NCBI RefSeq assembly: GCF_015529805.1
Contig: NZ_CP064654.1
Location: 1,798,001-1,862,000, forward strand
Source of the DNA: Qipengyuania soli
GTDB taxonomy: Bacteria; Pseudomonadota; Alphaproteobacteria; Sphingomonadales; Sphingomonadaceae
Direction: 5' to 3'
DNA length: 64,000 bases
Both the position numbers and the translations under genes were made by a program. Below are positions 44,731-54,695 of this stretch, piece by piece (within the stretch, counting starts at the first letter, position 1; each line of letters begins with the position of its first letter). The notes beneath the pieces are model-generated. The model searched no databases, had not been told where the DNA came from, and was given only the letters and a program-made list of their open reading frames with translations.

Positions 44731-45414
44731 ATGAGCTGGACCGACGAACGGATCGCAACACTCAAGAAGATGTGGGAGAGCGGGTCGACCGCCAGCCAGA
44801 TCGCCGACGAACTCGGCGGGGTCAGCCGCAATGCGGTGATCGGCAAGGCGCACCGGCTGGGCCTCAAGTCGCGCCCTTCGCCGGTGAAGGCGAATGAGGC
44901 GAAGGCGGCCAAGCCCAAGCCCGCCGCCAAACCGGTGGCCAAGGCGCCTGCGGCAAAGCCCGCGCCGCGGCCCTCGGCTGCCTCTGCCGCTGCACCGGCC
45001 AAACCGGTCGCGAAGCAGCCCGCGCGCGCGGATGCCGCAGTTCCCTCACAGCCGCTCCCGAACAAGACCCCTGACCTGCCGAAAATCGTTTCGGTCGGAC
45101 CGGGCGGCTTCCTGCGCCAGGGTCCGGGCGACCAGCAGGCTCCGATCCCGCCTGCGCCGCCTCGGCGACTGGTTCCGGCCAAGCCCGACCCGTCGATTGC
45201 CGACAAGACGAGCTTGCTCGACCTCAGCGACAAGGTCTGCCGCTGGCCGATGGGCCATCCGGGCGAGCCCGATTTCCACTTCTGCGGTGAACAGGTGAAC
45301 CCTGGCTTCCCCTATTGCGTCGAACATTGCGGCCGTGCCTACCAGGCACAGCTCCCGCGTGGTGCGCGCCGTCCACCTCCGCCGCTGCCCTTCGGCGGAC
45401 CGCGGGTTCGCTAA
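44731..45414 (+). CDS. gcrA: GcrA cell-cycle regulator
   Basis: A 227-residue GcrA. The N-terminal helix-turn-helix, MSWTDERIATLKKMWESG with ASQIADELGGVSRNAVIGKAHR, binds methylated GANTC DNA and sigma-70. A long Ala/Pro/Lys-rich linker (about 50-145) leads to the conserved C-terminal domain with KVCRWPMGHPGEPDFHFCGE and YCVEHCGRAY, whose four cysteines probably hold zinc. In Caulobacter GcrA with CcrM methylation drives S-phase genes. A GAATC (GANTC) site lies at 44709-44713, 18 bases before the ATG. AGGA is the ribosome site. Confidence 0.93.
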   Translation: MSWTDERIATLKKMWESGSTASQIADELGGVSRNAVIGKAHRLGLKSRPSPVKANEAKAAKPKPAAKPVAKAPAAKPAPRPSAASAAAPAKPVAKQPARADAAVPSQPLPNKTPDLPKIVSVGPGGFLRQGPGDQQAPIPPAPPRRLVPAKPDPSIADKTSLLDLSDKVCRWPMGHPGEPDFHFCGEQVNPGFPYCVEHCGRAYQAQLPRGARRPPPPLPFGGPRVR

Positions 45415-45427
45415 ACCGATTTCAAGA

Positions 45428-45462
45428 AAGCCCGGCGGTCACGAGATTGCCGGGCTTTTTCT
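45428..45462 (+). terminator. terminator of gcrA
   Basis: A 9-bp stem AAGCCCGGC/GCCGGGCTT with a 12-base loop is followed by TTTCTT. It lies between gcrA and the DUF1993 gene. Confidence 0.85.
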
Positions 45463-45482
45463 TGCCCCCAAAGGAGAGAGAC

Positions 45483-46010
45483 ATGGCCCTGAGTTTGTAC
45501 GAAGCCTTCGTTCCCAACTGCCAGCAGGCGATCGGCGCACTGCCCGGCATGATCGACAAGGGCGAGGCCTTCGCCAAGGAAAACGGCATCTCCGAAGAAG
45601 AGATGATGGGTTGTCGCCTGATCGACGACATGTGGAACCTTCCGTGGCACATCCGCAGCTGCTGGGTGCATTCGGCCTACGTCATCAGCCTCTTGCCGAC
45701 TGGCGAATTCTCGCCCGATTTCACCGAGTTGCCGCAAAGCTGGGACGCGATGCGGGCGATGGTAAAGAAGACGCTGGACGAGCTGGCAGCGGTGACGCCT
45801 GAGCAGCTCGAAGACGTGGCGGACTCAACCATCGGCTTCGTGCTCGGCGGCAAAAGGCTGATGGACTTCACCGGCCAGAACTTCCTGATGAGCTTCAGCC
45901 AGCCGAACGTATATTTCCACGCGACGACATTCTACGACATCTTGCGCATGAAGGGCGTGCCCCTGGGCAAGCGTGACTTCATGGGCATGCCGCGGATCAA
46001 GGTCGGCTAG
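45483..46010 (+). CDS. DUF1993 family protein
   Basis: A 175-residue protein of the DUF1993 family (DinB-like four-helix bundle). Landmarks are YEAFVPNCQQAIGALPGMIDKG, CRLIDDMWNLPWHIRSCWVHS and QPNVYFHATTFYDILRMKGVPLGKRDFMG. His residues in the DinB-like core (for example in WHIR and YFHATTFYD) may bind metal. Function unknown. The ATG follows an AAGGAGAGAGAC ribosome site. Its stop overlaps the convergent spermidine-synthase-like stop. Confidence 0.82.
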   Translation: MALSLYEAFVPNCQQAIGALPGMIDKGEAFAKENGISEEEMMGCRLIDDMWNLPWHIRSCWVHSAYVISLLPTGEFSPDFTELPQSWDAMRAMVKKTLDELAAVTPEQLEDVADSTIGFVLGGKRLMDFTGQNFLMSFSQPNVYFHATTFYDILRMKGVPLGKRDFMGMPRIKVG

Positions 46011-46687
46011 CCCTTCCTGGCAAACCAGATAGTGTGGCGCGGTCCCTTGTTGTTGGGCCGCGCACGCACTTCGCGCACTTCGACGTCGAAGCCGCTCTCC
46101 TTGAGACGGACAGTGAACTTGTGGTCTGGGGCAGCCGACCAAACGGCAAGGATGCCGCCAGGACGCAGTGCGTCGCGTGCCTTGCCCAGCCCGGTTTTGC
46201 TGTAGATGCGATAGTTGGCATCGCGCACGATGCCATCGGGGCCGTTATCGACGTCGAGCAGGATGGCGTCGTACTTTGCGGTCGTACCGTCGTTCGCGTC
46301 GTCGATCAGGGCGGCGACATCGCAGATTACCACTTCGCCACGCGGATCATCGAGCGTGTCGCCGGTGAGATGCGCCAGCGGCCCCTTCGCCCACTCGAGA
46401 ATATCGGGCACGATCTCGGCCACCGTCACCGAACCGCCCTCCGGCAGCTTGTCGAGCGCGGCACGGAAGGTGAAGCCCATGCCATAACCGCCGATGAGAA
46501 CGCGAGGCGTCTTGGCCTCGAGCTCTGCCAGGGTGAGGATCGCGAGCTGCTCCTCCGAGAACTGCATACGCGTGCCCATCAGCTCGTCACGGCCGAGCAT
46601 GATGACGAAGTCGCGTCCATGGCTGACCAGGGTCAGCGTCTCTCCGTCGGGAATCTGGGCAGTGGCGAGGGTCTCGCGCGGAAGCAT
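46007..46687 (-). CDS. spermidine synthase-like methyltransferase-fold protein
   Basis: A 226-residue protein with the Rossmann fold of spermine/spermidine synthases: VLIGGYGMGFTFRAAL (aminopropyl/SAM-binding glycine loop), a VTVAEIVPDILEW strand, ICDVAALIDD, and YDAILLDVDNGPDG. It lacks the N-terminal beta-domain of true spermidine synthase, so a methyltransferase-like role is more likely; the substrate is not evident. Convergent with the DUF1993 gene, whose stop overlaps by 4 bases. Confidence 0.75.
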   Translation of the reverse strand: MLPRETLATAQIPDGETLTLVSHGRDFVIMLGRDELMGTRMQFSEEQLAILTLAELEAKTPRVLIGGYGMGFTFRAALDKLPEGGSVTVAEIVPDILEWAKGPLAHLTGDTLDDPRGEVVICDVAALIDDANDGTTAKYDAILLDVDNGPDGIVRDANYRIYSKTGLGKARDALRPGGILAVWSAAPDHKFTVRLKESGFDVEVREVRARPNNKGPRHTIWFARKG

Positions 46688-46755
46688 CTGGCAATCTCCA
46701 AAGAAAAGGGACCGCAGGCGAACCCGCGGCCCCTCTCTATAACCTTAGAAGGCGC

Positions 46756-49032
46756 TTAGTCCTTCAGGAAGTCGGGAACGTGGGCCTCGCCACCGCCGTC
46801 GCGGTCGCGACGGGGGCCACGGTCACCGCGGTCGCCACGGGGCCCGCGACCACCACGACGGTCACCACCACGGTCGCCACGAGGACCGCGATCGCCACGG
46901 GGCTCACGGGGTTCGCGGGGGGGACGGGTGTCCTCCAGCTCTTCGCCGGTTTCCTGGTCGACGACGCGCATCGACAGGCGAACCTTCCCACGGTTGTCGA
47001 TCTCGAGGACCTTGACCTTAACTTCCTGACCTTCCGACACGACGTCGGTCGGCTTCTCGACGCGCTCGTTCTTCATTTCGCTGACGTGGACGAGGCCGTC
47101 CTTGCCGCCCATGAAGTTCACGAAGGCACCGAAGTCGACGATGTTGACGACCTTGCCGTTGTAGATCTTGCCGACTTCCGGCTCTTCCACGATGCCCTGG
47201 ATCCAGGCCTTGGCAGCCTCGATCTGCGACAGGTCGGACGAGCTGATCTTGATCAGGCCTTCGTCGTCGATGTCGACCTTGGCGCCGGTCTCGGCGACGA
47301 TCTCGCGGATCACCTTGCCGCCGGTACCGATAACGTCGCGGATCTTCGACTTGTCGATCTGCATGGTTTCGATGCGCGGTGCGTGAGCCGAAAGCTCGGT
47401 ACGAGCCGAACCAAGGGCCTTGGTCATTTCGCCGAGGATGTGCGCGCGGCCACCCTTCGCCTGCTCCAGAGCAGCCTGGAAAATCTCGCGCGTGATGCCC
47501 GCGACCTTGATGTCCATCTGCATCGTGGTGATGCCTTCGCTGGTGCCGGCCACCTTGAAGTCCATGTCGCCAAGGTGATCTTCGTCACCCAGGATGTCGG
47601 ACAGCACGGTGAAGTCGTCGCCTTCGAGGATCAGGCCCATCGCGATACCGGACACCGGACGGGTGATCGGAACGCCTGCATCCATCATCGACAGCGCGCC
47701 GCCGCAGACGGTGGCCATCGAGGAAGAACCGTTGGACTCGGTAATGTCCGAGACCACACGGATGGTGTAGGGGAAGTCTTCCTTGCTCGGCAGGACCGCC
47801 TGCAGCGCACGCCAGGCAAGCTTGCCGTGGCCGGTGTCACGACGCGAGGGAGCGCCGAAGCGGCCCACTTCACCGACCGAATAGGGCGGGAAGTTGTAGT
47901 GCAGCATGAAGTTCGAGTAGCTCAGGCCTTCGAGGCCGTCGATCATCTGCTCGCTGTCCTTGGTACCCAGCGTGGTGGTGCAGATCGACTGCGTTTCACC
48001 GCGGGTGAAAAGGGCCGAACCGTGGGTACGCGGGAGGAAGCCGACCATGGCTTCGATCGGGCGGACCTGATCGACCTTGCGGCCGTCGATGCGGGTGCCG
48101 TCCTTGAGGATCGCACCGCGCACGATATCGGCTTCGACCTTCTTCATGGTCTTGATGGCGACCATCTGGGTCTGGGCGTCTTCGCCGGCGAAAGCTTCCT
48201 TGGCCTTGTCGCGAGCCGCATTGAGAGCGGCCGAGCGGGCCGACTTGTCGGTCAGCTTGTAGGCAGCGGCAACGTCGTCACCGATGAGCTTCTTGAGCTG
48301 GTCCTTGATCGCCGAATTGTCGTTGACCGCGACTTCCCAAGGTTCCTTGGCAGCCTTCTCAGCCAGGTCGACGATCAGGTTGACGACCTTCTTGCACTCT
48401 TCGTGCGCGAAGATGACCGCGCCGAGCATGACGTCTTCCGAAAGCTCCTTGGCTTCGGATTCAACCATCATCACGGCATTGCCGGTGGCAGCTACGACGA
48501 GATCGAGTTCGCCTTCGGCGATAGCGACGTCCTGCTTCGGGTTCAGCGTGTATTCGCCGTCCTTGTAGCCGACGCGGCAGGCCCCGATCGGGCCCATGAA
48601 GGGCACACCCGAGATCGTCAGGGCAGCCGAGGCGGCGATCATCGCCAGCACATCGGGTTCGCACTCGCCGTCGAACGACAGGACCTGTGCAATGACGTTG
48701 ATTTCGTTGTAGAAACCTTCGGGAAACAGCGGGCGGACCGGACGGTCGATAAGGCGGGAAACTAGCGTTTCCTTTTCCGTCGCGCCGCGTTCACGCTTGA
48801 AGAAGCCACCGGGGATGCGGCCCGAGGCAAAGAACTTTTCCTGATAGTGAACGGTGAGCGGGAAGAAGTCCTGCCCTTCCTTCACGTTCTTGGCGGCGGT
48901 CACGGCGCACAGCACCACGGTTTCGCCATAGGTGGCCAGAACAGCGCCGTCGGCCTGACGGGCAATGCGGCCGGTTTCGAGGGTGAGGGTTTTTCCGCCC
49001 CACTCCATCGATACGGTTTTCGTGTCGAACAT
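46756..49032 (-). CDS. pnp: polynucleotide phosphorylase
   Basis: A 758-residue PNPase. Two RNase PH domains are separated by a helical domain (visible as [20 protein letters not shown] and [21 protein letters not shown]), followed by KH ([22 protein letters not shown]) and S1 ([21 protein letters not shown]) domains and an Arg/Gly/Asp-rich tail with repeated RGDRG units. It degrades RNA 3' to 5' and, in the alphaproteobacterial degradosome, binds RNase E. It follows rpsO as in most bacteria. The 173-base gap to rpsO contains a hairpin and inverted repeats that could serve RNase III processing and autoregulation. Confidence 0.96.
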   Translation of the reverse strand: MFDTKTVSMEWGGKTLTLETGRIARQADGAVLATYGETVVLCAVTAAKNVKEGQDFFPLTVHYQEKFFASGRIPGGFFKRERGATEKETLVSRLIDRPVRPLFPEGFYNEINVIAQVLSFDGECEPDVLAMIAASAALTISGVPFMGPIGACRVGYKDGEYTLNPKQDVAIAEGELDLVVAATGNAVMMVESEAKELSEDVMLGAVIFAHEECKKVVNLIVDLAEKAAKEPWEVAVNDNSAIKDQLKKLIGDDVAAAYKLTDKSARSAALNAARDKAKEAFAGEDAQTQMVAIKTMKKVEADIVRGAILKDGTRIDGRKVDQVRPIEAMVGFLPRTHGSALFTRGETQSICTTTLGTKDSEQMIDGLEGLSYSNFMLHYNFPPYSVGEVGRFGAPSRRDTGHGKLAWRALQAVLPSKEDFPYTIRVVSDITESNGSSSMATVCGGALSMMDAGVPITRPVSGIAMGLILEGDDFTVLSDILGDEDHLGDMDFKVAGTSEGITTMQMDIKVAGITREIFQAALEQAKGGRAHILGEMTKALGSARTELSAHAPRIETMQIDKSKIRDVIGTGGKVIREIVAETGAKVDIDDEGLIKISSSDLSQIEAAKAWIQGIVEEPEVGKIYNGKVVNIVDFGAFVNFMGGKDGLVHVSEMKNERVEKPTDVVSEGQEVKVKVLEIDNRGKVRLSMRVVDQETGEELEDTRPPREPREPRGDRGPRGDRGGDRRGGRGPRGDRGDRGPRRDRDGGGEAHVPDFLKD

Positions 49033-49170
49033 TGATTTTCCTTTTCGAACCCACGCGCCACATTGCGTCGTGGGGCCTGCAGTGCCGGGTATGCCGTCCC
49101 GGTCCGGTGCGGGGCTATCTGCGCCCCTTGGTCCGCTCCCAGCCGGATTGCACGGGAGCCGGATAGACGA

Positions 49171-49195
49171 AGGGGCGGCCTTGTGAGCCGCCCCT
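49171..49195 (-). terminator. hairpin after rpsO, before pnp
   Basis: A 9-bp stem AGGGGCGGC/GCCGCCCCT with a 7-base loop, followed on the minus strand by TCGTC, not a T-run. It probably attenuates read-through into pnp or shapes the pnp leader. Confidence 0.55.
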
Positions 49196-49205
49196 CCGGA
49201 AACTC

Positions 49206-49475
49206 TTACTTGCGAAGACCCAGCTTCGCGATCAGCGCATTGTACCGCTCAACATCCTTCTTCTTCAGGTATGCGAGCAGGTTGCGGCGCTTGTTGACCA
49301 TCATCAGGAGGCCACGGCGCGAGTGGTTGTCCTTGTGGTGATCCTTGAAGTGGCCCGTGAGGTTACGGATGCGTTCGGTGAGGATCGCGACCTGGACTTC
49401 CGGCGAACCGGTGTCGCCCTTGGCGACGGCGTTGTCCTTGATGATCTCTTGCTTCTTTTCGGCGGTAACCGACAT
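49206..49475 (-). CDS. rpsO: 30S ribosomal protein S15
   Basis: An 89-residue S15: [57 protein letters not shown] and [15 protein letters not shown] are all conserved. It binds 16S rRNA in the central domain. It is preceded at 5 bases by truB and followed by pnp, the classical order. Confidence 0.97.
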   Translation of the reverse strand: MSVTAEKKQEIIKDNAVAKGDTGSPEVQVAILTERIRNLTGHFKDHHKDNHSRRGLLMMVNKRRNLLAYLKKKDVERYNALIAKLGLRK

Positions 49476-49480
49476 TCAAT

Positions 49481-50401
49481 TCACTCCGCGACATCTGGGA
49501 TATTGAAGCCCCGCACGACCTTGGCCGAGCCACCGCTGAGTTCCATCAACGCCACCGGGGTCTGGCCCAGCCTCGCAAGATAGAGCCCGTCGGTATGGGG
49601 CAGTTCCGACAATACCCGGCCCTGGCGGACCGCCTGCGCGCTGTCGGGATCGAGTTGCAAGGCCGGGATGTCGTCCAGCCCCGCCTCGAGCGGCAGGAGT
49701 AGGTATTCAATCGGCGCGCCCTTAGCGACTTCCTCCAGTTTGTCCAGCGGAATCGCCCCATTTTCGAGGAAGGGACCGGCCTTTATGCGCCTTAAATAGG
49801 TGACGTGTCCGAGGCTTCCAACCGCATGTGCGATATCCCGTGCCAGCGAACGGATGTACGTGCCCTTCGAGACATGGGCGCGCAGGGTCGTCTCGCCCGG
49901 GGTGGAGTCGTCGACGACATCGAGCGCATGGATCGTGACGGGCCGCAATTTCATCTCCACCTCCTCGCCAGCCCGGGCGCGGTCATAGGCACGTTTCCCA
50001 TCGACCTTTATTGCCGAATACACCGGCGGGGCCTGCTCGATGGGCCCCGTGAATTGCGGGAGGATGGCCGCAACTTCGGCAGGAGAAGGCAGCTTTTCCG
50101 ACCGTCCGACGACTTCGCCCTCGGTGTCGAGCGTGTCGGTCTCTTCGCCGAAGCGGATCGTGAAATCGTAGATCTTGTCGGAATCGAGCATCCGCCCGGC
50201 CAGCTTGGTCGCCTCTCCCAGTGCGATCGGCAGGACGCCCTCGGCGAGCGGGTCGAGCGTACCGCCGTGGCCGACCTTGGACTTTGCGTAGCCGCCCTGT
50301 CGCAAGACGCGCTTGACCATGCCGACCGCCTGTGTCGAGCCAAGCCCGCGCGGCTTGTCGAGGATCAGCCAGCCGTGGGGTGCAGGTTTCGCGTCGCTCA
50401 T
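49481..50401 (-). CDS. truB: tRNA pseudouridine(55) synthase TruB
   Basis: A 306-residue TruB. The catalytic Asp is in GHGGTLDPLAEGVLPIALG, with GWLILDKPRGLGSTQ at the N-terminus and the KVDGKRAYDRARAG and YIRSLARDIAHAVGSLGHV motifs. It isomerises U55 of tRNAs. The ATG at 50401 overlaps the stop of the M50 protease (ATGA); the longer frame upstream lies inside that gene. Confidence 0.95.
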   Translation of the reverse strand: MSDAKPAPHGWLILDKPRGLGSTQAVGMVKRVLRQGGYAKSKVGHGGTLDPLAEGVLPIALGEATKLAGRMLDSDKIYDFTIRFGEETDTLDTEGEVVGRSEKLPSPAEVAAILPQFTGPIEQAPPVYSAIKVDGKRAYDRARAGEEVEMKLRPVTIHALDVVDDSTPGETTLRAHVSKGTYIRSLARDIAHAVGSLGHVTYLRRIKAGPFLENGAIPLDKLEEVAKGAPIEYLLLPLEAGLDDIPALQLDPDSAQAVRQGRVLSELPHTDGLYLARLGQTPVALMELSGGSAKVVRGFNIPDVAE

Positions 50402-51081
50402 CCGCGGATGGCGTTGGCGATGCCGTCGGCAAGACCGAAGAACCGTTCGACGATCCACTGCACCGGCGGCAAGACCACGTGCTCGATAATCCCGCTATTC
50501 GGAAAAGCCCAAGTGGCGGCGATCAGGACGATGATCAGCAGCATGCCCAGTTGCTGCAGTTTCTGCCATTGTACGGCCATGCTGCGAGGCAGCAGCCCAC
50601 CCACGATGTGCGACCCGTCGAACGGCGGGAGCGGCAGCAGGTTGAAGAACGCGAGGAAGGCGTTGATCATGATGAAGCTGGCGAATGCGGTCATCGCCCA
50701 GTCGGGCAGGTCCGAGCCGCTGACGCCCCATGCTACGCCGGTGATTACGGCCCCGATGAAGGCCAGCAGGATATTCGTCGCGGGCCCCGCTGCGGCCACC
50801 ACCATCATGCCGTAACGCGGGTTGTTGAGGCGCCGCGCATTGACCGGCACGGGCTTGGCCCAGCCGAAAACCGGCCCGCCGAACAGTGCCAGCGCACCTG
50901 GTACCAGCAGCGTGCCAACCGGATCGACATGACGGAGCGGGTTCAGCGACAAGCGCCGCTGTTCCTTGGCAGTCGGGTCGCCAAGCGCGAGCGCGGTCCA
51001 GCCGTGCGCGACCTCGTGAAAGACTATGGCAATGATCAGGCACGGAATGAGGATCAGTGCCATGAGGATGGTATCGGTCAT
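50398..51081 (-). CDS. site-2 protease family (M50) membrane metalloprotease
   Basis: A 227-residue rhomboid-unlike M50 peptidase of the short YfiD-like/'site-2 protease' group with five to six transmembrane helices. The metal site HEVAHG lies in IIAIVFHEVAHGWTALALGD, and the second ligand motif is NLLPLPPFDGSHI. Members of this short group lack a PDZ domain, so their substrates are unknown. Translationally coupled to truB. Confidence 0.85.
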   Translation of the reverse strand: MTDTILMALILIPCLIIAIVFHEVAHGWTALALGDPTAKEQRRLSLNPLRHVDPVGTLLVPGALALFGGPVFGWAKPVPVNARRLNNPRYGMMVVAAAGPATNILLAFIGAVITGVAWGVSGSDLPDWAMTAFASFIMINAFLAFFNLLPLPPFDGSHIVGGLLPRSMAVQWQKLQQLGMLLIIVLIAATWAFPNSGIIEHVVLPPVQWIVERFFGLADGIANAIRG

Positions 51082-51106
51082 GTCGCGCTAGATAGGGTGC
51101 GCAGGC

Positions 51107-51682
51107 CTAACCCGCCAGCGCTTCCACGAAATGCTTGCGGCACAGGGCTACGTAGCGGTCGTTACCGCCGATTTCAGTCTGCTCGCCGGCCTTCACCGCC
51201 TTACCATCGGCATCGACACGCAGGTTCATCGTCGCCTTCCGCCCGCAGTGGCACACGCCTTTCAGTTCGACGAGCTTGTCCGCAATTCCCAGCAGCGCCG
51301 CCGAACCGGGAAAAAGCTCGCCCTGGAAATCAGTTCTCAGGCCATAACACACAACGGGGATCCCTGCCTCGTCCGACAGCCGTGCAAGCTGCCAGACTTG
51401 CGCCTTGGTAAGGAATTGCGCCTCATCCACAAGCACGCAGTCGATAGGCTGGACCCGGTTCGCGGCGGCAACCTCTGCCCACAGGTCGGTTTCCGGAACG
51501 TAGCGGTGCGAATCCGCTTCCAGCCCGATGCGACTGCGGACCATTCCCTCGCTTCTGGTATCGAGCTTCGCAGTCCAGAGCATGGTTCGCATCCCTCGCT
51601 CGCGATAGTTGAAATCCGCCTGCAACAGGGTCGAAGATTTACCGGCATTCATGCTGGCGTAGTAGAAGTAGAGCTTGGCCAT
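51107..51682 (-). CDS. tdk: thymidine kinase
   Basis: A 191-residue type II thymidine kinase. The P-loop is SMNAGKSSTLL, the DEAQFL Walker B-like motif holds the catalytic Glu, and a zinc-type CHCGRKATMNLRV with later CRKHF completes the structural zinc site. It salvages thymidine to dTMP. The ATG at 51682 gives the standard MAKLYFYYASMNAGK N-terminus; a longer frame upstream is not conserved-looking. Confidence 0.94.
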   Translation of the reverse strand: MAKLYFYYASMNAGKSSTLLQADFNYRERGMRTMLWTAKLDTRSEGMVRSRIGLEADSHRYVPETDLWAEVAAANRVQPIDCVLVDEAQFLTKAQVWQLARLSDEAGIPVVCYGLRTDFQGELFPGSAALLGIADKLVELKGVCHCGRKATMNLRVDADGKAVKAGEQTEIGGNDRYVALCRKHFVEALAG

Positions 51683-51798
51683 GAGGATGAGCCTAGCGGC
51701 CAGCGCAAAGCTTCGGGAGGGTGGCGTGATCGGCAATCCCAAGGTTTGACGCGCCGCTGGAAAAGGCCGACAATCGCTTCGGGGTACGGAGAGAGAAA

Positions 51799-52362
51799 AT
51801 GCGCTTAATGCCAGTCGCAGCCCTCGCCCTCGGTTGCCTCGCCGCAGCTCCTGCAGCACAGCGTTATTCGCTACAGAGCGATGCCAGCGATGTCTCTGCA
51901 AAGGTCGCGTTCTTCGGCCTCGCCAGCAAGACAGCCAAGTTTCCCAAGGTCAGCGGCACCGCCCTGCTGCCCGCAGGCGATCCGTCGGGTATGTCGCTCG
52001 AGGTAACGCTCGACGCTCGCGCGCTCGAAGCTCCAGACAAGGTGACCCTTTCGCGCCTCCGGGGGCCGAAATTCTTCTGGGTCGAGAAGTACCCGACCGT
52101 GCAGTTCAGCGGCAAGGGCATGGCGATGACCGACGAACGCAATGGACGCGTGTCCGGCAATCTCACCGCGCGCGGAATCACCAAGCCGGTGACACTGGAC
52201 GTCGCATTCGACACGCCGCCCTCGAAGGCCAGGGCCGGCGAAGCGCTGGCGCTGACGGCAAGGACCACCATCGACCGCCGTGATTTCGGCATGACCTCCT
52301 ATTCGCTGATCGTCGGCCGCAAGGTCGACATCAGGATCAGGACCCGGATGACACCGGGCTGA
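51799..52362 (+). CDS. YceI family periplasmic lipocalin-like protein
   Basis: A 187-residue YceI protein with a signal peptide (cleavage near AAPAAQ). The fold shows in RYSLQSDASDVSAKVAFFGLAS, FPKVSGTALLPAG, FFWVEKYPTVQFSG, NLTARGITKPVTLDVAF and RTTIDRRDFGMTSY. YceI proteins bind isoprenoid or amphiphilic lipids in the periplasm. The ATG has ACGGAGAGAG as ribosome site. Convergent with the GNAT gene (1-base gap). Confidence 0.86.
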   Translation: MRLMPVAALALGCLAAAPAAQRYSLQSDASDVSAKVAFFGLASKTAKFPKVSGTALLPAGDPSGMSLEVTLDARALEAPDKVTLSRLRGPKFFWVEKYPTVQFSGKGMAMTDERNGRVSGNLTARGITKPVTLDVAFDTPPSKARAGEALALTARTTIDRRDFGMTSYSLIVGRKVDIRIRTRMTPG

Positions 52363-52363
52363 G

Positions 52364-52858
52364 CTAGGCGAGGTCGAGCAGCCACGTCTCGCTGACTTCG
52401 GGCCTGCCGAATTCCTCCTGGGTCTCCGAAGCGATGATCCGATACCCCTCGGCGGCGTAGATGCGGCGTGCGCTTTCGAGCACGGCATGGGTCCACAGCA
52501 CGATCCGATTGTAGCCAGACTCGCGCGCGAACCTTGTGCATTCGGCAACCAGCGCATTGCCGATACCCAGCCCCCTCGCCTCGGGTTCGACATAAAGGAG
52601 ACGCAACCGCGCGGTTTCCGGTTCGCCGGGCTCCTTGACCATGAAGACCGATCCCAGGATGCGCCCGTCACGCTCTGCGACCCAGCATTGCTCCTTCGCA
52701 GGGTCGAACTCGCGCAGGAAGCGTGCAGCGATGTCGAGAATGATCGCCTCCAGCTTCGTCCCCCAGCCATTCTCCTGTTCGTAGAGGATCGCCTGCCGCG
52801 CGGCGATCGTGCCCATGTCGCCTGTACGGAAAGGCCGCAGCACCCAGTCGCCTGCCAA
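52364..52858 (-). CDS. GNAT family N-acetyltransferase
   Basis: A 164-residue GNAT with the acetyl-CoA motif LLYVEPEARGLGIGNALVAE and RIVLWTHAVLESARRIYAAEGYRI as the later helix-strand. No substrate can be assigned. The start is TTG at 52858, 2 bases after the crotonase stop, with GGGGGAGGGC as ribosome site. Confidence 0.83.
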   Translation of the reverse strand: MAGDWVLRPFRTGDMGTIAARQAILYEQENGWGTKLEAIILDIAARFLREFDPAKEQCWVAERDGRILGSVFMVKEPGEPETARLRLLYVEPEARGLGIGNALVAECTRFARESGYNRIVLWTHAVLESARRIYAAEGYRIIASETQEEFGRPEVSETWLLDLA

Positions 52859-52860
52859 GC

Positions 52861-53700
52861 TCAGCCCTCCCCCTTGGCTTCACGCCGGATCGTTTCGGCC
52901 CCGCTGGGGTCGACGGGCATTCCATGGACCAGCCGCGCATTCGCATGACCGACCTGCTGCCAGCCCATCGCCGCCTGCAATGCGGTGGAATAGCCTTGCG
53001 CATCGAGGCTCTGGTTGCAGGCCAGCTTGGCGAGCCGCAGGCCGATGAGCGGGCGGCGCGCAATGCGAGCAGCCATGTCGAGCGTGAAATCCTCTAGCCT
53101 GGCGCGCGGGACCACGTGATTGACCATGCCGAGCTGGCGGCACTCCTCCGCCGTCATCTCCCCGCCCACGAAAAGCAACTCGCGCGCCTTGCGATGGCCG
53201 AGCTCCCAGACGTGCGCGAAATATTCCACCCCGTTGACGCCGAAGGCCACGGTCGGATCGGAAAAGCGCGCATCGTCGCTGGCGATGACGATGTCGAAGG
53301 GCCAGACCAGCATCAGCCCGCCGGCCATGCACTTGCCCTGGACCTGAACGACCACGGGCTTCGGCAGGTCGCGCCAGCGACGGCACAGGCCGAGGTACAT
53401 CTCGTGCTCCGAAGCCATCTGCCCGGCCTGCCCCGCGTCGTCGAACCCGCTCCACAGGGTTACCGGATGATGATCCGACAGCGAGGTATCTTCGCGCAGA
53501 TCGTGACCGGAGGAGAAGTGTTCCCCCTCCGCAGCAAGCACGATGCAGCGCACGGCATCGTCGCGCGCAGCCTGCGCCAGCGCATGGTCGAGCTGGTAGA
53601 GCATCGCCTTGTCCTGCGCATTCGCCTTGTCGGGCCGGGCAAGCGTGATCCGGGCCACGCCATCGCGCGGCCGGTCGCAGGCAATCCGAGTATAGTCCAT
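52861..53700 (-). CDS. enoyl-CoA hydratase/isomerase family protein
   Basis: A 279-residue crotonase-fold protein. Landmarks are ITLARPDKANAQDKAM, EGEHFSSGHDLRED (oxyanion loop), QVQGKCMAGGLMLVWPFDIVIAS and FSDPTVAFGVNGVEYFAH. The chain continues to a C-terminal helix carrying KGEG. It differs from the crotonase at 3056-3817 and is not obviously part of a beta-oxidation unit; it is followed by the GNAT gene 2 bases on. Specific substrate unknown. Confidence 0.83.
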   Translation of the reverse strand: MDYTRIACDRPRDGVARITLARPDKANAQDKAMLYQLDHALAQAARDDAVRCIVLAAEGEHFSSGHDLREDTSLSDHHPVTLWSGFDDAGQAGQMASEHEMYLGLCRRWRDLPKPVVVQVQGKCMAGGLMLVWPFDIVIASDDARFSDPTVAFGVNGVEYFAHVWELGHRKARELLFVGGEMTAEECRQLGMVNHVVPRARLEDFTLDMAARIARRPLIGLRLAKLACNQSLDAQGYSTALQAAMGWQQVGHANARLVHGMPVDPSGAETIRREAKGEG

Positions 53701-53736
53701 CCGCCCCTCCCCGCTTCTTGCGGGAAGGCTAGCAGA

Positions 53737-54138
53737 TCATTCCTCTTCGTCGAGGTCCCGCGTGACCTTGGGATCGGACAGCAGCCGTTCGATCCGGTCG
53801 GCCTCGTCGAAGCTCTCGTCGGGCTGGAAATTCAGCTTGGGGGCGAACTTCAGGCCGAGGCGCTGGGCGACTTCTTTCTGGAAGAAGGCCGTATTGGTCC
53901 GCAGCGCCTTGAGAACCACCGCCTCGTCCTTGCCGAGAAGCGGCTTCACATAGGCCTTCGCATTGCGCAGGTCGGGCGTCATGCGAACCTCGGTCACCGA
54001 GATATGGTGCGCGCGCAGGATATCGTCGTGCGCCTCGCCTCGGGCCAGCAGTTCAGACAGGATGTGGCGCACCCGCTCGCCCACCTTGAGGACGCGGACC
54101 GATTGCTGTTCGGGGGTGGAGTGCTGGTGACGGGCCAT
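53737..54138 (-). CDS. rbfA: ribosome-binding factor A
   Basis: A 133-residue Rbf[67 protein letters not shown] and [11 protein letters not shown]. It matures the 30S subunit. It is in the same direction as infB, downstream of two small genes; the ATG shares a base with the stop of the DUF1697 gene. Confidence 0.95.
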   Translation of the reverse strand: MARHQHSTPEQQSVRVLKVGERVRHILSELLARGEAHDDILRAHHISVTEVRMTPDLRNAKAYVKPLLGKDEAVVLKALRTNTAFFQKEVAQRLGLKFAPKLNFQPDESFDEADRIERLLSDPKVTRDLDEEE

Positions 54139-54695
54139 CAGGCGGGTTCTTCCATCTTTGCGAGTATGCGTTTGAGCGAGGTCATGTTGCGTGCGGTGCC
54201 CTTGCACCCCAGTCGCCGCTCGAGAAGCTTGTTCGACAGGTCCGATACACCCACTCCGTGCACGTAGTCGAGGAAGAGCACGCGATTGCTGCCAAGGGCC
54301 AGCCGCTCGCTGCCTTTCGTCCGGTGCTCCTCGATCAATGCGTCGACCGCCGACGGGTCGGGCTGCTGGCTGAGGAAGATGGAATGGACCATCTTGTCCG
54401 AACCGTGTTGCGGACCCATTCCGTGAAAGGGATTGTCCAGGATCGCGGACCGGATTTCGTCCGCACTGCGGACCATGGCGCAGGATTTGAACCCGAAGCG
54501 CTGCTGGACCACGCTTTCGAGACGCATCTCCAACATTGCGGGATCGTGTCGGTCGGGAAGGATCACATTGCCGCTGGCGGCGACGGTCGAGACGTCCTCG
54601 AACCCGGCATCGTTCAGCGCGGCGACGAGATCGACCATCTTGATCCGGTTTCCGCCGACATTGATGCTGCCGAGGAAAGCTACCACGCGCCCCAT
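54138..54695 (-). CDS. DUF1697 family protein
   Basis: A 185-residue DUF1697 protein: [32 protein letters not shown] at the N-terminus, then ASGNVILPD and [16 protein letters not shown] at the end. Its function is not established. Coupled on both sides by single-base stop-start overlaps (TGATG) with the thioesterase and rbfA. Confidence 0.84.
   Translation of the reverse strand: MGRVVAFLGSINVGGNRIKMVDLVAALNDAGFEDVSTVAASGNVILPDRHDPAMLEMRLESVVQQRFGFKSCAMVRSADEIRSAILDNPFHGMGPQHGSDKMVHSIFLSQQPDPSAVDALIEEHRTKGSERLALGSNRVLFLDYVHGVGVSDLSNKLLERRLGCKGTARNMTSLKRILAKMEEPA

Noticed and set aside
46780-48765. A 661-codon plus-strand frame opposite pnp
   Set aside because: Its Val/Asp/Leu-rich sequence is the mirror of PNPase; all PNPase domains are intact on the minus strand.
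51738-51752. CCCAAGGTTTGACGC before yceI as a seventh copy of the PQQ-island box
   Set aside because: It matches CCAAGGT but lacks the CAAT half and lies in an unrelated neighbourhood.
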